DNA of 64,000 bases from Paenibacillus solani (GCF_001277345.1 NZ_LIUT01000001.1:2615542-2679541); one strand, 5' to 3'. Positions 50,497-59,646 are shown, counted from the stretch's first letter. Numbers and translations are program-made. Notes: generated by a model from the letters alone, not told the origin.

Positions 50497-51705
50497 TTAC
50501 AGCGGTAGCTCTTCAATGTCCATCCACGGCAACGGATTGTTAAACATTGACCAGTCCAGCTGCATTTCCCGGTCGGTCAACAAACACTCGTCCAGCTCCC
50601 GAGCGATTTGTTCCTGTTCCATCCCAATCCCAATCATCACGAGCTCGGTCATCCGGTCTCCCCAGACGTTATCCCATTTCCTTCGAACATCCGGCTCACT
50701 TCGTAACAGCTCCTGCTGCTCCTGCTCGGTTAAAGCCGCGACCCAGTATCCTGCAGGCCCGAACTGAATCGAAGGCCCCGCCTGGCTTACACTTGCCGCA
50801 ACATCCTCGCGCACGGCCAGCCAAGCGATCCCTTTCGCACGTACGACTTCTTCCGGCCAATAACTCATGAATGCCGCCAGTCGCTCCGGATGGAACGGTC
50901 TTCTTCTCCGATAGACAAAAGAGCTGATGCCGTATTCATCCGTTTCCGGCACGTGCTCCTCCTTCTGAAGTTCCTGAATCCAGCCGGGGGACTGACTGGC
51001 TTTTTCAAAATCGAATAAGCCGGTATTCAGAATTTCCGCAGGTGCCACTTGCCCCTTCACGGTGCGGATGATTTTGGCGCTTGGCTGAAGTTTTCGCAGC
51101 ATACCCTCTACCTTGGCCAATTCGTCTTCGCTTACCAGATCGCATTTGTTCAACAGCAGCACATCACAAGTCTCTACCTGGTCGATTAACAAATCCACCA
51201 CTTCCCGCGTATCCTCTTCGCCCAGCGCTTCCTTCCGATCAAGCAAGCTTTGCCCCGAAGAGAAATCTTTCCAGAATCGGTTCGCGTCCACTACCGTCAC
51301 CATGCAATCCAGCCGGGCGAGATCGGACAGCTGTACGCCGGACACCTCATCCGGGTAAACAAAGGTCTGCGCAACGGGCACAGGCTCGCTGATTCCCGTC
51401 GATTCGATCAGTATGTAATCAAAACGGTTCTCTTGAGCCAGCTTCTGAACTTCCTGCACCAAATCTTCCCGGAGCGTGCAGCAGATGCAGCCATTGGACA
51501 TTTCGACCAGCTTCTCATCCGTTCGGGACAGGCTTCCTTCACCTCTCACTAAATCCGCATCGATGTTCACTTCGCTCATGTCGTTAACGATGACCGCTAC
51601 CTTCAATCCTACCCGATTATGAAGCACATGATTCAGGACCGTCGTTTTGCCTGAACCGAGGTAACCGCTAAGGACAGTAACCGGAATTCTATTGTTGTTA
51701 TTCAT
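50497..51705 (-). CDS. COG0523/CobW-family GTPase, zinc-stress metallochaperone type (ZigA/YciC-like)
   Basis: 402 residues from the ATG at 51705 (GGAGG 11 nt upstream; TTG 51708 at 8 nt is also possible). Walker A GYLGSGKT (14-21), the metal motif GCICC (72-76), Walker B/ESTG segment, NKCD guanine motif, and the CobW C-terminal domain (about 270-385). The Zur box directly upstream shows expression under zinc starvation, so it is the zinc-transfer GTPase rather than the cobalt or nitrile hydratase activator. Confidence 0.93.
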   Translation of the reverse strand: MNNNNRIPVTVLSGYLGSGKTTVLNHVLHNRVGLKVAVIVNDMSEVNIDADLVRGEGSLSRTDEKLVEMSNGCICCTLREDLVQEVQKLAQENRFDYILIESTGISEPVPVAQTFVYPDEVSGVQLSDLARLDCMVTVVDANRFWKDFSSGQSLLDRKEALGEEDTREVVDLLIDQVETCDVLLLNKCDLVSEDELAKVEGMLRKLQPSAKIIRTVKGQVAPAEILNTGLFDFEKASQSPGWIQELQKEEHVPETDEYGISSFVYRRRRPFHPERLAAFMSYWPEEVVRAKGIAWLAVREDVAASVSQAGPSIQFGPAGYWVAALTEQEQQELLRSEPDVRRKWDNVWGDRMTELVMIGIGMEQEQIARELDECLLTDREMQLDWSMFNNPLPWMDIEELPL

Positions 51706-51730
51706 CAAATGAACTTCCTCCATTCCTTAA

Positions 51731-51745
51731 TCGTAATTATTACGA
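51731..51745. promoter_or_regulatory. Zur box
   Basis: TCGTAATTATTACGA, a perfect 7-1-7 inverted repeat identical to the Bacillus Zur consensus core (TCGTAAT-N-ATTACGA), 26 bp upstream of the GTPase start. Confidence 0.85.
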
Positions 51746-52036
51746 TTAATATGGTATGATGATATAACTCCACCATTAAATTGTCAATCCATCACGCATA
51801 AAAACATTTTTTCAAACAAAACAGACCTCCGCCATATGATTATGATTATGAGACGGTCTTTCAACCGTCAGTCAAATTGCTGAACGTTTTCATATCCCGC
51901 AGCCCCATACTTCCAAAATCGCTGAATACCTGAGTCAGCATAATTACATTGAATGAAAGAAGCTCAAACCAGCGGAGACGAACCTATTGGATCTTTTTTT
52001 AAAAATTCTTCAGATTTCAGCATCATCTCACTCAAA
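51746..52036. other. Intergenic region without a recognised gene
   Basis: AT-rich, no ORF with a ribosome binding site. It contains TGATTATGATTATGA (51837-51851), a weak Fur-like dyad without an adjacent target gene. Confidence 0.4.
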
Positions 52037-52066
52037 AACCCCCCTTAAAATTTAAAGGGGGGTTCC
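52032..52066 (-). terminator. Terminator, probably of the hxl operon
   Basis: AACCCCCCTT (52037-52046) pairs with the AAGGGGGGTT part of 52054-52064 around an AT-rich loop; on the minus strand TTTTTGAG follows. The 175 bp between it and hxlR contain no supported gene. Confidence 0.75.
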
Positions 52067-52241
52067 ATATTGCATTGCTCTGAAGTTATCTTATGGCGAA
52101 TCTTGCTGTCACTCGGATCCCGCCGAATAAACGACAGGCTTCCTTGATAATTAAGCCTCGGAATGTATGAATCTGCTAATTACAGCCGGATGAATTTGGG
52201 TCGATCCCGTTGCTCATTCATTCGCATGCACGTTCGAGAAA

Positions 52242-52661
52242 TTACAGTTTTTGGGCGACTGCTTGCTCCGCTGCCTGTTCATCGTCTTTATTCTCAGACA
52301 ACTCGCCATCTCTCCAGACGACTTGTTCGCCGTAATCTTTTCCCCAATCGTACATTAACTTCAAGATTGGCATTAAACTCTCCCCGTAAGGCGTAAGCGA
52401 ATATTCGACCCGAGGGGGAACCTCAGGGTAAACCACGCGATGGACCAGCTGATCTTCCTCCAATTCACGAAGCTGATTGGTCAGCATTTTTTGCGTGATG
52501 TGGGGAATCATTCGGTTCAGTTCACCGAAGCGTTTCACGCCCTCCAAACCTAGATGCCAGAGGATGATCAGTTTCCATTTGCCGCCGATGACCGCCAGGG
52601 TTAACTCCTTATGGCAGTTTATTTCCTTCAGATTAATTCGCTGCTTGACCTCGTTTGCCAT
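52242..52661 (-). CDS. hxlR: HxlR family transcriptional regulator
   Basis: 139 residues, MarR-like winged helix of the HxlR type: [38 protein letters not shown] and the wing [16 protein letters not shown]. In Bacillus subtilis HxlR activates hxlAB in response to formaldehyde. Here it is the third gene after hxlB on the same strand (84 bp gap), unlike the upstream position in B. subtilis. Confidence 0.93.
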   Translation of the reverse strand: MANEVKQRINLKEINCHKELTLAVIGGKWKLIILWHLGLEGVKRFGELNRMIPHITQKMLTNQLRELEEDQLVHRVVYPEVPPRVEYSLTPYGESLMPILKLMYDWGKDYGEQVVWRDGELSENKDDEQAAEQAVAQKL

Positions 52662-52745
52662 AATGTATCACCCCTTCTTCCCTATAGTATACAATGGTTA
52701 CAGGGATATCATCAAAGCGGCAAACTTTTTATCTTTCGGCTCCTC

Positions 52746-53309
52746 TTATTCCAAATTAGCATGGAGGCTAAACATTTGGTCGGAGCGAAGTTTGCTTTTC
52801 TCCATCAATCTCAGGATAACCGCATCAAGCACGATCAGCATGCTTTGCTCAAATAATGAAGCCATTGGTTGAACGGTGACGAGGATATCCTGATTCTGCT
52901 CCTTCGTCGTTCCCGGAAGCTGGACGATGGCATCCGAAAGCTTACCGATAATCGATTCAGGCCTCACGGTTATGACCACAACAGCGGACCCGATCTCTTT
53001 GGCTTTCCGAGCCATGGATACCAATCCTTGCGTTTCGCCGGAGCCTGAACCAATAAGAAGCAGGTCATGCGCTCCGATGGCCGGTGTTACCGTATCGCCG
53101 ACGATATGAACCTTAAATCCCACCTGCATTAACCGCATGGCAAAAGCCCGGATCATCAGACCGGATCTGCCTCCCCCTGCCAAGAAGATGGCACCAGATT
53201 TCATAATCCGTCCAATCAATTCCTCGATCTGGCCAGCATCCACCTGCTGTACGGATTCCGATAACTCCTTGGCAATGACGGATGCATGTTGAAAGATGTT
53301 ATGACTCAT
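52746..53309 (-). CDS. hxlB: 6-phospho-3-hexuloisomerase
   Basis: 187 residues, a single SIS domain; IFLAGGGRSGLMIRAFAMRL and LLIGSGSGETQGLVSMA are the sugar-phosphate binding loops. Converts hexulose-6-phosphate to fructose-6-phosphate, second step of the ribulose monophosphate route. Starts 6 nt after hxlA ends. Confidence 0.95.
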   Translation of the reverse strand: MSHNIFQHASVIAKELSESVQQVDAGQIEELIGRIMKSGAIFLAGGGRSGLMIRAFAMRLMQVGFKVHIVGDTVTPAIGAHDLLLIGSGSGETQGLVSMARKAKEIGSAVVVITVRPESIIGKLSDAIVQLPGTTKEQNQDILVTVQPMASLFEQSMLIVLDAVILRLMEKSKLRSDQMFSLHANLE

Positions 53310-53315
53310 GGTGAC

Positions 53316-53948
53316 TTATGCCTGCTTCACAAGCTCATTCATTTGAGCAGCTGTGGCCTTCTTGTCAGCTTGACTTGTAATTCCTCCACCAACGATCACA
53401 AGATCGGGATTCGCCTGAATCACCTCAGGGAGCGTCTCCATTTTGATTCCGCCCGCAACGGCAGTTTTGGCTTGTTTAACGACACGTTTGATCGCCGCCA
53501 ATTCCTCGAATGAGTTTTTGCCTTCCGCCTGGTGGTCGTAGCCGGAATGAACGCAGATATAATCCACGCCGAAAGCATCAATCTCACGCGCCCTGCCTTC
53601 AATGTCCTTTACATTGATCATATCCACCATCACTTGCTTGCCTTGCTTGAGGGCTTCCGCTACCGCGCCTTTGATCGTGGAATCGTCGGATACGCCAAGC
53701 ACCGTAATGATATCCGCACCAGCTTCGGATGCCTTCATCACTTCATAACCGCCTGCATCCATAATTTTAAGGTCGGCCAGCACGCGCAGATGCGGGAACG
53801 CCTCTTTAATCGCTTTGACGGCATGAAGCCCTTCATTAATGACAACCGGTGTGCCGATCTCCACGATATCGATAAACTCGGCTACCTCTGCCACGACTTC
53901 TTTTGCTTCCGGAATATTCACCAAATCCAATGCCAATTGAAGTTCCAT
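53316..53948 (-). CDS. hxlA: 3-hexulose-6-phosphate synthase
   Basis: 210 residues, OMP decarboxylase-like TIM barrel: LQLALDLVNIPEA, ADLKIMDAGGYEV (metal/phosphate site), YICVHSGYD and VAGGIKMETL. Condenses formaldehyde with ribulose-5-phosphate; with HxlB it detoxifies formaldehyde. First gene of hxlABR; inverted repeats lie 75-120 bp upstream. Confidence 0.95.
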   Translation of the reverse strand: MELQLALDLVNIPEAKEVVAEVAEFIDIVEIGTPVVINEGLHAVKAIKEAFPHLRVLADLKIMDAGGYEVMKASEAGADIITVLGVSDDSTIKGAVAEALKQGKQVMVDMINVKDIEGRAREIDAFGVDYICVHSGYDHQAEGKNSFEELAAIKRVVKQAKTAVAGGIKMETLPEVIQANPDLVIVGGGITSQADKKATAAQMNELVKQA

Positions 53949-54023
53949 ATTGTCAATCTCTCCTTATGAGTGTATTTGTTAATAACTACACGATCATTGT
54001 AGAGTAGACAGTTTACTTTACGG

Positions 54024-54066
54024 AAGTACGTACTTATAAGTGAGATACTTACGTGAAAGTAAGTAT
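54024..54066. promoter_or_regulatory. Candidate HxlR binding sites
   Basis: AAGTACGTACTT (54024-54035) is a perfect palindrome, and ATACTTAC-N6-GTAAGTAT (54045-54066) a perfect-arm inverted repeat 10 bp away. Two adjacent sites upstream of a weak hxlA promoter agree with the paired boxes used by HxlR as an activator in B. subtilis. Confidence 0.6.
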
Positions 54067-54120
54067 TACGGAGTTACAAGGGTTCTCAGGTCTTCGTTTA
54101 TTTGCGAATCTCTGTCTCAA

Positions 54121-54310
54121 TGCTGGTAAAAAACAATTAAGCCTGTTTTTTCACTTAAGGTGCGCTGCAAGCTATGTTTTAATATAGATGTCAGGCCGGA
54201 CAAAATGATCGGAAAGGAGGCTGAACGAGTTGATTCAGAATATGGAGGTGGCATCCGCTTAAGCGGGTGTCACATTAAGAGGAGTCCTGTAGCAGGGCTC
54301 CTCTTCATTT
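54121..54310 (+). promoter_or_regulatory. Leader element, copy A (promoter, 10-codon ORF, hairpin, terminator)
   Basis: Shared with 59765-59960 along its length: GGTAAAAAACAATTAA, then TATG--TTAATATAGA (-10 region), a small GTC/GAC hairpin (54190-54201), AAATGA-C-G, AAAGGAGGCTGA (54213 on), a 10-codon ORF, a stop codon in the UUAA loop of an ATCCGC/GCGGGT hairpin, and a 12-bp terminator (AGAGGAGTCCTG 54278-54289 with CAGGGCTCCTCT 54293-54304). It ends 35 nt before a P-loop kinase gene. The layout is that of a translation-dependent transcription attenuator. No known riboswitch class fits. Confidence 0.7.
54230..54262 (+). CDS. Ten-residue leader peptide, copy A
   Basis: TTG start, peptide MIQNMEVASA and TAA. 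AAAGGAGG ends 9 nt before the start, exactly as in copy B (MIQIREVVFA). Same length, same first three residues, same Glu-Val and final Ala. Its stop codon is in the loop of a hairpin. Probably regulatory rather than a functional peptide, although conservation of MIQ--EV--A leaves that open. Confidence 0.55.
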   Translation: MIQNMEVASA

Positions 54311-54338
54311 CGAATCTGACAGAACAGGAGGAGTAATA

Positions 54339-54896
54339 ATGCGTTTTTTACGTCAACCATCTGTTATCGTCATCACTGGCGTGATGGCTTCAGGCAAGTC
54401 TGCCGTTGCACAGCTGCTAGCCGAGAAGTTTGAACGCGGAGTCCATTTAAGAGGAGATTCTTTTCGAAGAATGATTGTTAAGGGCAGGGAAGAAATGCTT
54501 CCGGATGCTTCCCATGAAGCCGAAAAACAGCTCTCATTACGATATCAGTTATCGGCTGCCACTGCCAGAGGCTATGCAGAAGCCGGTTTTCACGTCGTCT
54601 GGCAGGATGTCATTCTTGGCCCTTCCCTGCAAGAGATAACCCAAATGCTTAACGATCTTCCCGTCTTTGTCGTTGTGCTAAACCCTTCCGAGACTGCCAT
54701 CAGCGCACGCGAGCAGACACGTGACAAAAAAGGCTATGGGGTATGGACCATCCAAGAGTTGAACCGGCGATTAACCGAGGAAACTCCTAGGATCGGCCTG
54801 TGGCTAGATACCTCAGAATTATCTCAAGAAGAGACTGTTGATGAAATCTGGAAGCGCATTTGGGACGAAGGGATAATCCGTCAGCCTCAACAATGA
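54339..54896 (+). CDS. P-loop kinase, chloramphenicol-phosphotransferase-like (AAA_33 type)
   Basis: 185 residues. Walker A GVMASGKS (about 15-22), followed by a lid/substrate part with HLRGDSFRRMI, VVWQDVILGP and VLNPSETAISAREQTRDKKG, the pattern of small zeta-toxin/chloramphenicol phosphotransferase-like kinases (VxLxPS...REQxRxK). The substrate may be a drug or small metabolite; not determinable. AGGAGGAG lies 7 nt before the ATG. The leader element upstream suggests inducible expression. Confidence 0.75.
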   Translation: MRFLRQPSVIVITGVMASGKSAVAQLLAEKFERGVHLRGDSFRRMIVKGREEMLPDASHEAEKQLSLRYQLSAATARGYAEAGFHVVWQDVILGPSLQEITQMLNDLPVFVVVLNPSETAISAREQTRDKKGYGVWTIQELNRRLTEETPRIGLWLDTSELSQEETVDEIWKRIWDEGIIRQPQQ

Positions 54897-55049
54897 GGTA
54901 CATCATGCGCACCTGTATAAAATCAAGAAAGCTCGGCTGGTTCATTGAATCGGGTCCAGAGTACCCTTCATTCGAAGATCCCCGTTAATAACATAACTGC
55001 TCGTTTAGGAAATCATTGTTTCATTCCTAGAGCTAAACCTACAGGAGAA

Positions 55050-55081
55050 AGCCCTTTGGCAGTTACCACCAAAGGGCTCTT
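55050..55081. terminator. Intrinsic terminator between convergent genes
   Basis: AGCCCTTTGG (55050-55059) pairs with CCAAAGGGCT (55069-55078). T-rich context; it closes the FMN reductase gene on the minus strand and possibly the kinase gene on the plus strand. Confidence 0.8.
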
Positions 55082-55091
55082 AACGTTGTTT

Positions 55092-55634
55092 TTATTTGCG
55101 GTTGTTCATCCATGTGATGAAATTGCTCACCACGATATCGATGAAACCGATGGTCGGTTCATGGATCAGCTTTCCGGACTCATCCATCTTCTCATGAACC
55201 GCACCGATATATACTTCATTATTGGGTAGCAGCGGCGAAGTAATGCCGACGGAAAACAGGATATCCCGCAAATGCTCTTGCGCGCGGACCGTTCCCAGCT
55301 GCCCCATTGACGCCCCCATGATCCAGGAAGGTTTGCCGTTCATGACCTTATCCACACGCGACAACCAATCCAGCGCGTTCTTGAGCACCCCAGGGATGGA
55401 GTAGTTATATTCTGGTGTGATCCACAATACCGCATCAGCTGCAGCAATCTGCTCCTTGAATTCCCGAACAGCCGCAGGCGGGTCCAGTTCAATATCTTCA
55501 TCGTAAAACGGAAGATCACGAAGCCCCAAGATTTCAAACGTAATTTGGTCCGAGTAACGCTGCTTTAAATATTTTGCCAGTTTCATATTGTACGACTCTC
55601 TTCTGATACTTCCTACTACGATTGCAACTTTCAT
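55092..55634 (-). CDS. NADPH-dependent FMN reductase (chromate/quinone reductase-like)
   Basis: 180 residues, flavodoxin-like fold. VGSIRRESYNMKLAKYL is the FMN phosphate loop, and ITPEYNYSIPGVLKNALDWLSR is the family signature. Reduces FMN, quinones, azo compounds or chromate. Monocistronic; 135 bp downstream of the VOC gene. Confidence 0.92.
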   Translation of the reverse strand: MKVAIVVGSIRRESYNMKLAKYLKQRYSDQITFEILGLRDLPFYDEDIELDPPAAVREFKEQIAAADAVLWITPEYNYSIPGVLKNALDWLSRVDKVMNGKPSWIMGASMGQLGTVRAQEHLRDILFSVGITSPLLPNNEVYIGAVHEKMDESGKLIHEPTIGFIDIVVSNFITWMNNRK

Positions 55635-55768
55635 AATACCCTCCAGTTCTATGCCTTCTAAGCATATATCATTCAGATTTTGGCAACTATTTTTAGACTA
55701 TCACCATTTTTTACCAATGTCAAAATGCCCTTTGTCCTGTTCATTATGACTGGGTTCACCTCCTTCCC

Positions 55769-56554
55769 TCAAGGGGCATTCGGCAGATTCAGCCTGGCTG
55801 CGATGTCTTTGGGGAAGCTTGTTATTTTCATTCGGATTCTGTATCCATACATTTTAAAGATCAGACCTTCATCGTCATCCGCAATGATCAACCGCCGATC
55901 CAGGGAGGAACGAATTTGATCCACATAACTCTCGTCTGACACACCATAAGTAATTTCCATGGAAGGTACCAGCGCATACATCGTGATAGGAATCCACTTA
56001 CGTTTTGTAGAGACAACAACAGCATGGGCGGTTCCCCCAATGACAAAAGCGAAATCCTCCGACTCCCTGGCGATCGATAAACCAAGTAACTCCTTCATCC
56101 ATAATCTCGCGGCTACCGGATCTTCTACAGGCAGTCCCACCTCACGCAAGTACAGAATGCCATAGGTACCACTCGGTGCCAGCACCCCTTCTCTCAGATC
56201 GTCATGCGCGATAAACTCAAGCAAATGTCCATCGCCATCCTTGAAGTACATATTTACGCCAGAGTCAAAGCGATCGACCACTTCGCCATTCGGCCATTTC
56301 AGCAGCGATATTTGCTCAGAGAGCTTTCGGAACGCTGATTCGAACTTAGAACTCGCCACTTCAAACGCGAGATGGACAGGCGCTATCGGTTCATACGCTT
56401 CTTCAAACGTCAGCGTGAATTCGGGAGTAGGCCGAAACACGATCTCAACCTCGCTTTCCCTTGTAATCGGGAAATGAAGCACGCCATTGTAGAATTGTTT
56501 CACACCCTGAATGGAGACGGTTTTTAACTTTAATCCGGCAAAATGGGTGATCAA
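55769..56554 (-). CDS. VOC family protein (glyoxalase/bleomycin resistance/dioxygenase superfamily)
   Basis: 261 residues with two or more VOC beta-alpha-beta-beta-beta modules: LKTVSIQGVKQFYNGVLHFP, VHLAFEVA, YFKDGDGHLLEFI in the first, and MKELLGLSIARES, IIADDDEGLIF in the second. His and Glu metal ligands (HLAFEV, LLEFI) are present in the first module. Its start overlaps the stop of the preceding reductase gene by 4 nt, so the two are coupled. Substrate unknown. Confidence 0.85.
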   Translation of the reverse strand: MITHFAGLKLKTVSIQGVKQFYNGVLHFPITRESEVEIVFRPTPEFTLTFEEAYEPIAPVHLAFEVASSKFESAFRKLSEQISLLKWPNGEVVDRFDSGVNMYFKDGDGHLLEFIAHDDLREGVLAPSGTYGILYLREVGLPVEDPVAARLWMKELLGLSIARESEDFAFVIGGTAHAVVVSTKRKWIPITMYALVPSMEITYGVSDESYVDQIRSSLDRRLIIADDDEGLIFKMYGYRIRMKITSFPKDIAARLNLPNAP

Positions 56555-57111
56555 GAGGCTTCGACCTTCTCTCCACTGCTGATCTTCTTGACCAGCTCCA
56601 TAAATATAGAAAGCGCCTCTTTCGCCCGGTAATCCAGTACGATCACACCTTCCGCTGCTTCGGTTTCATAAATGGAACGCTGCGAACCGCCAATAGAGAT
56701 CCACTCCGGACTGTTAATGCCGTGTAAATTGCGTACGGTAGCCTGCATCTGCTGCAATGAACTGACCCCGACCGCGCCGCCGGCCGAACTTACCGATAGA
56801 ACCGGCTTACCTGAGAAATGCAGCTTACCCATATGATCCAGCGCGTTCTTCAGTACACCACTCATCCCTCCGTGATATTCGGGCGTAGTCAAAACAATGC
56901 CATCCGCCTCCAGCATCAGGCGCTGCAGCTCTCGCACCCCATCATGGGAATTGAATATATCGTCTGGGGAGTAGAACGGGAGCGGCGTTTCATACAGATT
57001 GAACAGCTTCACTTCCACGAATAACCGATTCATTTGAGCTTCCAGAGCTTTGGCCAGCATGGTACTCGTTGCATCCTTGCGGTTGCTGCCCGCGATAATC
57101 ACGATTTTCAT
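56551..57111 (-). CDS. NADPH-dependent FMN reductase family protein
   Basis: 186 residues from the ATG at 57111 (GGGAGG 7 nt upstream). AGSNRKDATSTMLAKALE phosphate loop and TTPEYHGGMSGVLKNALDHMG signature of the NADPH-dependent FMN reductase (azoreductase/SsuE-like) family. Operon with the VOC gene (4 nt overlap). Could supply FMNH2 for flavin monooxygenases, but the ssu-like monooxygenase is 33 kb away. Confidence 0.92.
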   Translation of the reverse strand: MKIVIIAGSNRKDATSTMLAKALEAQMNRLFVEVKLFNLYETPLPFYSPDDIFNSHDGVRELQRLMLEADGIVLTTPEYHGGMSGVLKNALDHMGKLHFSGKPVLSVSSAGGAVGVSSLQQMQATVRNLHGINSPEWISIGGSQRSIYETEAAEGVIVLDYRAKEALSIFMELVKKISSGEKVEAS

Positions 57112-57283
57112 CGTATAACCTCCCTTGTTTGTAAACGATTGTTTTGTTAAGTACATTGTAGAGGAGGCAAGCGATCGAAATCGTCATTATTTCGAGTGAT
57201 TTTACAAGCAAAAAGCTCCCATGCCTTTGGCTGAGACCTTCTACAACTTTAGTCTTACAAATGATCGTTATGTACCTAACTTT

Positions 57284-57949
57284 CTAAACAATACCATGCT
57301 TGAGCGCGTAGATGGCCGCCTGGGTTCGGTCCGCAACCCCCAGCTTATCCAATAGATGGCTTACATGAGTTTTCACCGTCTTCTCGGTGATATAGAGCGC
57401 TTCGCTGATTTCCCGATTATTCATGCCTGAGGCAATGAGCTGCAGCACTTCTTGCTCGCGACGGGTAAGCTTATCTAACAGCATAGTCTCATCATGACCA
57501 CCAGGTTCCGGGGCTTCATCTGCTCCCTCCGTTGTAGTAACATGTGTCATCAACAGCCCGGCTGCATCCGGATGAAGCTCCACCTGCCCTTGATGCACAC
57601 GTCTTATAGCTGTTACCAGATCCTCAGGCTCTATATCCTTCAGTAGATAGCCTTTAGCACCTGCCCGAATGGCTGGCAGGACATGATCATTATCAATGAA
57701 AGAGGTCAGCACAATGACTTTCATATGAGGCTGCTCTTTTGCTAGCATAGCTGTTGTTTCGATTCCATTGAGAAGCGGCATATTCAGATCCATCAACACC
57801 ACATCTGGATTCAGAAGCTGGGCTCTCTCCAACGTTTCCTTACCATTCGCCGCTTCACCAATCATTTCAATATCTGGCTGGGTAGCTAAAAAAACCTGCA
57901 GCCCCCGGCGAACCATGGCGTGATCGTCAGCGATTAACAATCTTATCAT
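57284..57949 (-). CDS. Response regulator, NarL/LuxR family
   Basis: 221 residues. Receiver domain with acidic pocket (IADDH), phosphoacceptor Asp54 region (VVLMDLNMP) and Lys in LLKDI; C-terminal LuxR HTH (LTRREQEVLQLIASGMNNREISEALYITEKTVKTHV in part). Partner of the GAF histidine kinase with which it overlaps by 1 nt (TGATG). Resembles LiaR/DegU/YxjL-type regulators. Confidence 0.94.
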   Translation of the reverse strand: MIRLLIADDHAMVRRGLQVFLATQPDIEMIGEAANGKETLERAQLLNPDVVLMDLNMPLLNGIETTAMLAKEQPHMKVIVLTSFIDNDHVLPAIRAGAKGYLLKDIEPEDLVTAIRRVHQGQVELHPDAAGLLMTHVTTTEGADEAPEPGGHDETMLLDKLTRREQEVLQLIASGMNNREISEALYITEKTVKTHVSHLLDKLGVADRTQAAIYALKHGIV

Positions 57950-59646
57950 CAGTAGTCCCCCTCCTTATCAGATGATCTCGCCTCCAAGGGGATCATTACT
58001 TCTACAATAGTACCTTCTCTGTAGACACTGTACAGACGGAATTGCCCTCCAATGGATTCTGCCCGCTCCCGCATGCTCGATAATCCAATAGAGTGTCTCG
58101 TCAGCTCATTTAATCGTTGTTTGGTAATCCCGCGCCCATGATCCTCAATCCGTAGTTCAACATGATCATCTTGTATGATCAGTATCAGCAGCACGTCCTT
58201 CGTAGCCGCATGCTTGCTTACATTGTTCAACGCTTCTTGACCGATTCGCCATAGAGTTTCTTCTACGATCCTCGGCAGTTCCTGAATGCCACTGATATGA
58301 GAACGCACCATAAGTTTCAGGCGTTCACCATATTGCTTCAGACCAGTGACCAGCCCTTCTTCAAGTCCGGGTGGCCGAAGTTGCATGATCATTTCTCGCA
58401 TTTCCTTGAGAGCACTCTGCGATAACGATTGGATGTCATGGAGCGTATCCTGCAGCATGCTGTTCTGCCCGTGCGACTGCATATCAAGCATACCTCCGAC
58501 TCCTTTGGACATCATTCCAAGCGAGAATAAAGTTTGACTTACGGAATCATGCAGGTCTCGGGCGAGGCGATTCCGTTCATCCATCCTGGCAAGCTCCCGC
58601 CGATTCTCTTCCAAACGGATACGCTGAAACGACATACCGATTTGTTCAGCCAGAACCTCGATCACCTCAGAATCTCCGTGATTCGAGCTCCCATACGTAT
58701 CGTATCCGACCATTAGCAGTTCATATGTAAAGTCCCCTGCCCTTGCAAGCGGAACAGCGATCACTTGCTTAATAGGGGGTATCCACCCCTCTTCAACCAA
58801 TTGTTCCGCAAGCCGCTGAGCATCTTCGTTACGGATTGAATCCAGCTTGTGCCTGCCAATGCCCGGGCGGGCTGAACTCATTTCAGCAATCGTAAATTGA
58901 GCATGCGGCAGGGTCGTTTGGCCACCAGTGTATAGCGAGCGCAGTTTCATTTCATTACCAGCGAGCTCCAGCAAGGCAGCAACCGGCCAATCAAAATAGC
59001 GTCCCATCAGACTCATGACCTGCTCCGTTAATTCAGACCGATTCACTGCCTGAGAAGCATAGGCGCCAAGAGCGCTGCTATACTCCCCAAGCCGGGCGAA
59101 CAAGTCGGCACGGCGCTGTTCGGAAGCATATAGCCGCATGCGTTCCATCGCGGTGCCGATTTGATAAGCTACGGATTCCAGCAGTTCCAGCTCCTCTTTT
59201 GAAAAATGGAGTTTTCCCGGCGCTGCCACATTCAATACACCGAACCTGCGATTGCCGGATCTGATCGGAACGGTTGCATGGTGAGTAATTCCTTCCGTAT
59301 CGCCCCATTGATATCGAACCGCGTTATCCAATCGTTTACAATTCAGAATGTTCACGGCATTTTTCAGACGACCATCATCATAGCGCTCCAAGCACCAGCA
59401 GCTGCCGCAGCGCATGGGTTCGTTATTCTCCCGGCTTAGGGCTGGCGGCAAATTCCGGCTGGCTACGAATTCATGCGTTCTCTGCTCTTCCACTAGAAAC
59501 ATCCAGCCGGTCGTAAGGCCCGTCAACTCCAGCAGCTTGCCAATGACTGCATCCAGCATGGGAGTTAACTCATTGGATTCATTCAACGTTTCCGCAATAG
59601 TCTTTAATGTGATTAATTCCTGGATATGCGGATCATATTCGGCCAT
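57949..59646 (-). CDS. Sensor histidine kinase with GAF domains (HisKA_3 type)
   Basis: 565 residues from the ATG at 59646 (AAGGAG 10 nt upstream). No transmembrane segment. First GAF domain about 20-170, with a Cys cluster (RCGSCWC) followed by a further Cys (ILNCKRL), which might bind a metal, Fe-S cluster or haem-like cofactor; a second GAF-like region about 190-340; HisKA_3 with phosphorylated His in ARDLHDSVSQTLFSLGMM (about residue 365); HATPase with IGQEALNNVSKHAA and EDHGRGI. A cytoplasmic sensor, likely of redox or gas signals. Overlaps the regulator by 1 nt. Confidence 0.93.
   Translation of the reverse strand: MAEYDPHIQELITLKTIAETLNESNELTPMLDAVIGKLLELTGLTTGWMFLVEEQRTHEFVASRNLPPALSRENNEPMRCGSCWCLERYDDGRLKNAVNILNCKRLDNAVRYQWGDTEGITHHATVPIRSGNRRFGVLNVAAPGKLHFSKEELELLESVAYQIGTAMERMRLYASEQRRADLFARLGEYSSALGAYASQAVNRSELTEQVMSLMGRYFDWPVAALLELAGNEMKLRSLYTGGQTTLPHAQFTIAEMSSARPGIGRHKLDSIRNEDAQRLAEQLVEEGWIPPIKQVIAVPLARAGDFTYELLMVGYDTYGSSNHGDSEVIEVLAEQIGMSFQRIRLEENRRELARMDERNRLARDLHDSVSQTLFSLGMMSKGVGGMLDMQSHGQNSMLQDTLHDIQSLSQSALKEMREMIMQLRPPGLEEGLVTGLKQYGERLKLMVRSHISGIQELPRIVEETLWRIGQEALNNVSKHAATKDVLLILIIQDDHVELRIEDHGRGITKQRLNELTRHSIGLSSMRERAESIGGQFRLYSVYREGTIVEVMIPLEARSSDKEGDY

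Noticed and set aside
51837..51851. Fur-box-like TGATTATGATTATGA
   Set aside because: Two mismatches to the 7-1-7 consensus and no gene starts nearby.
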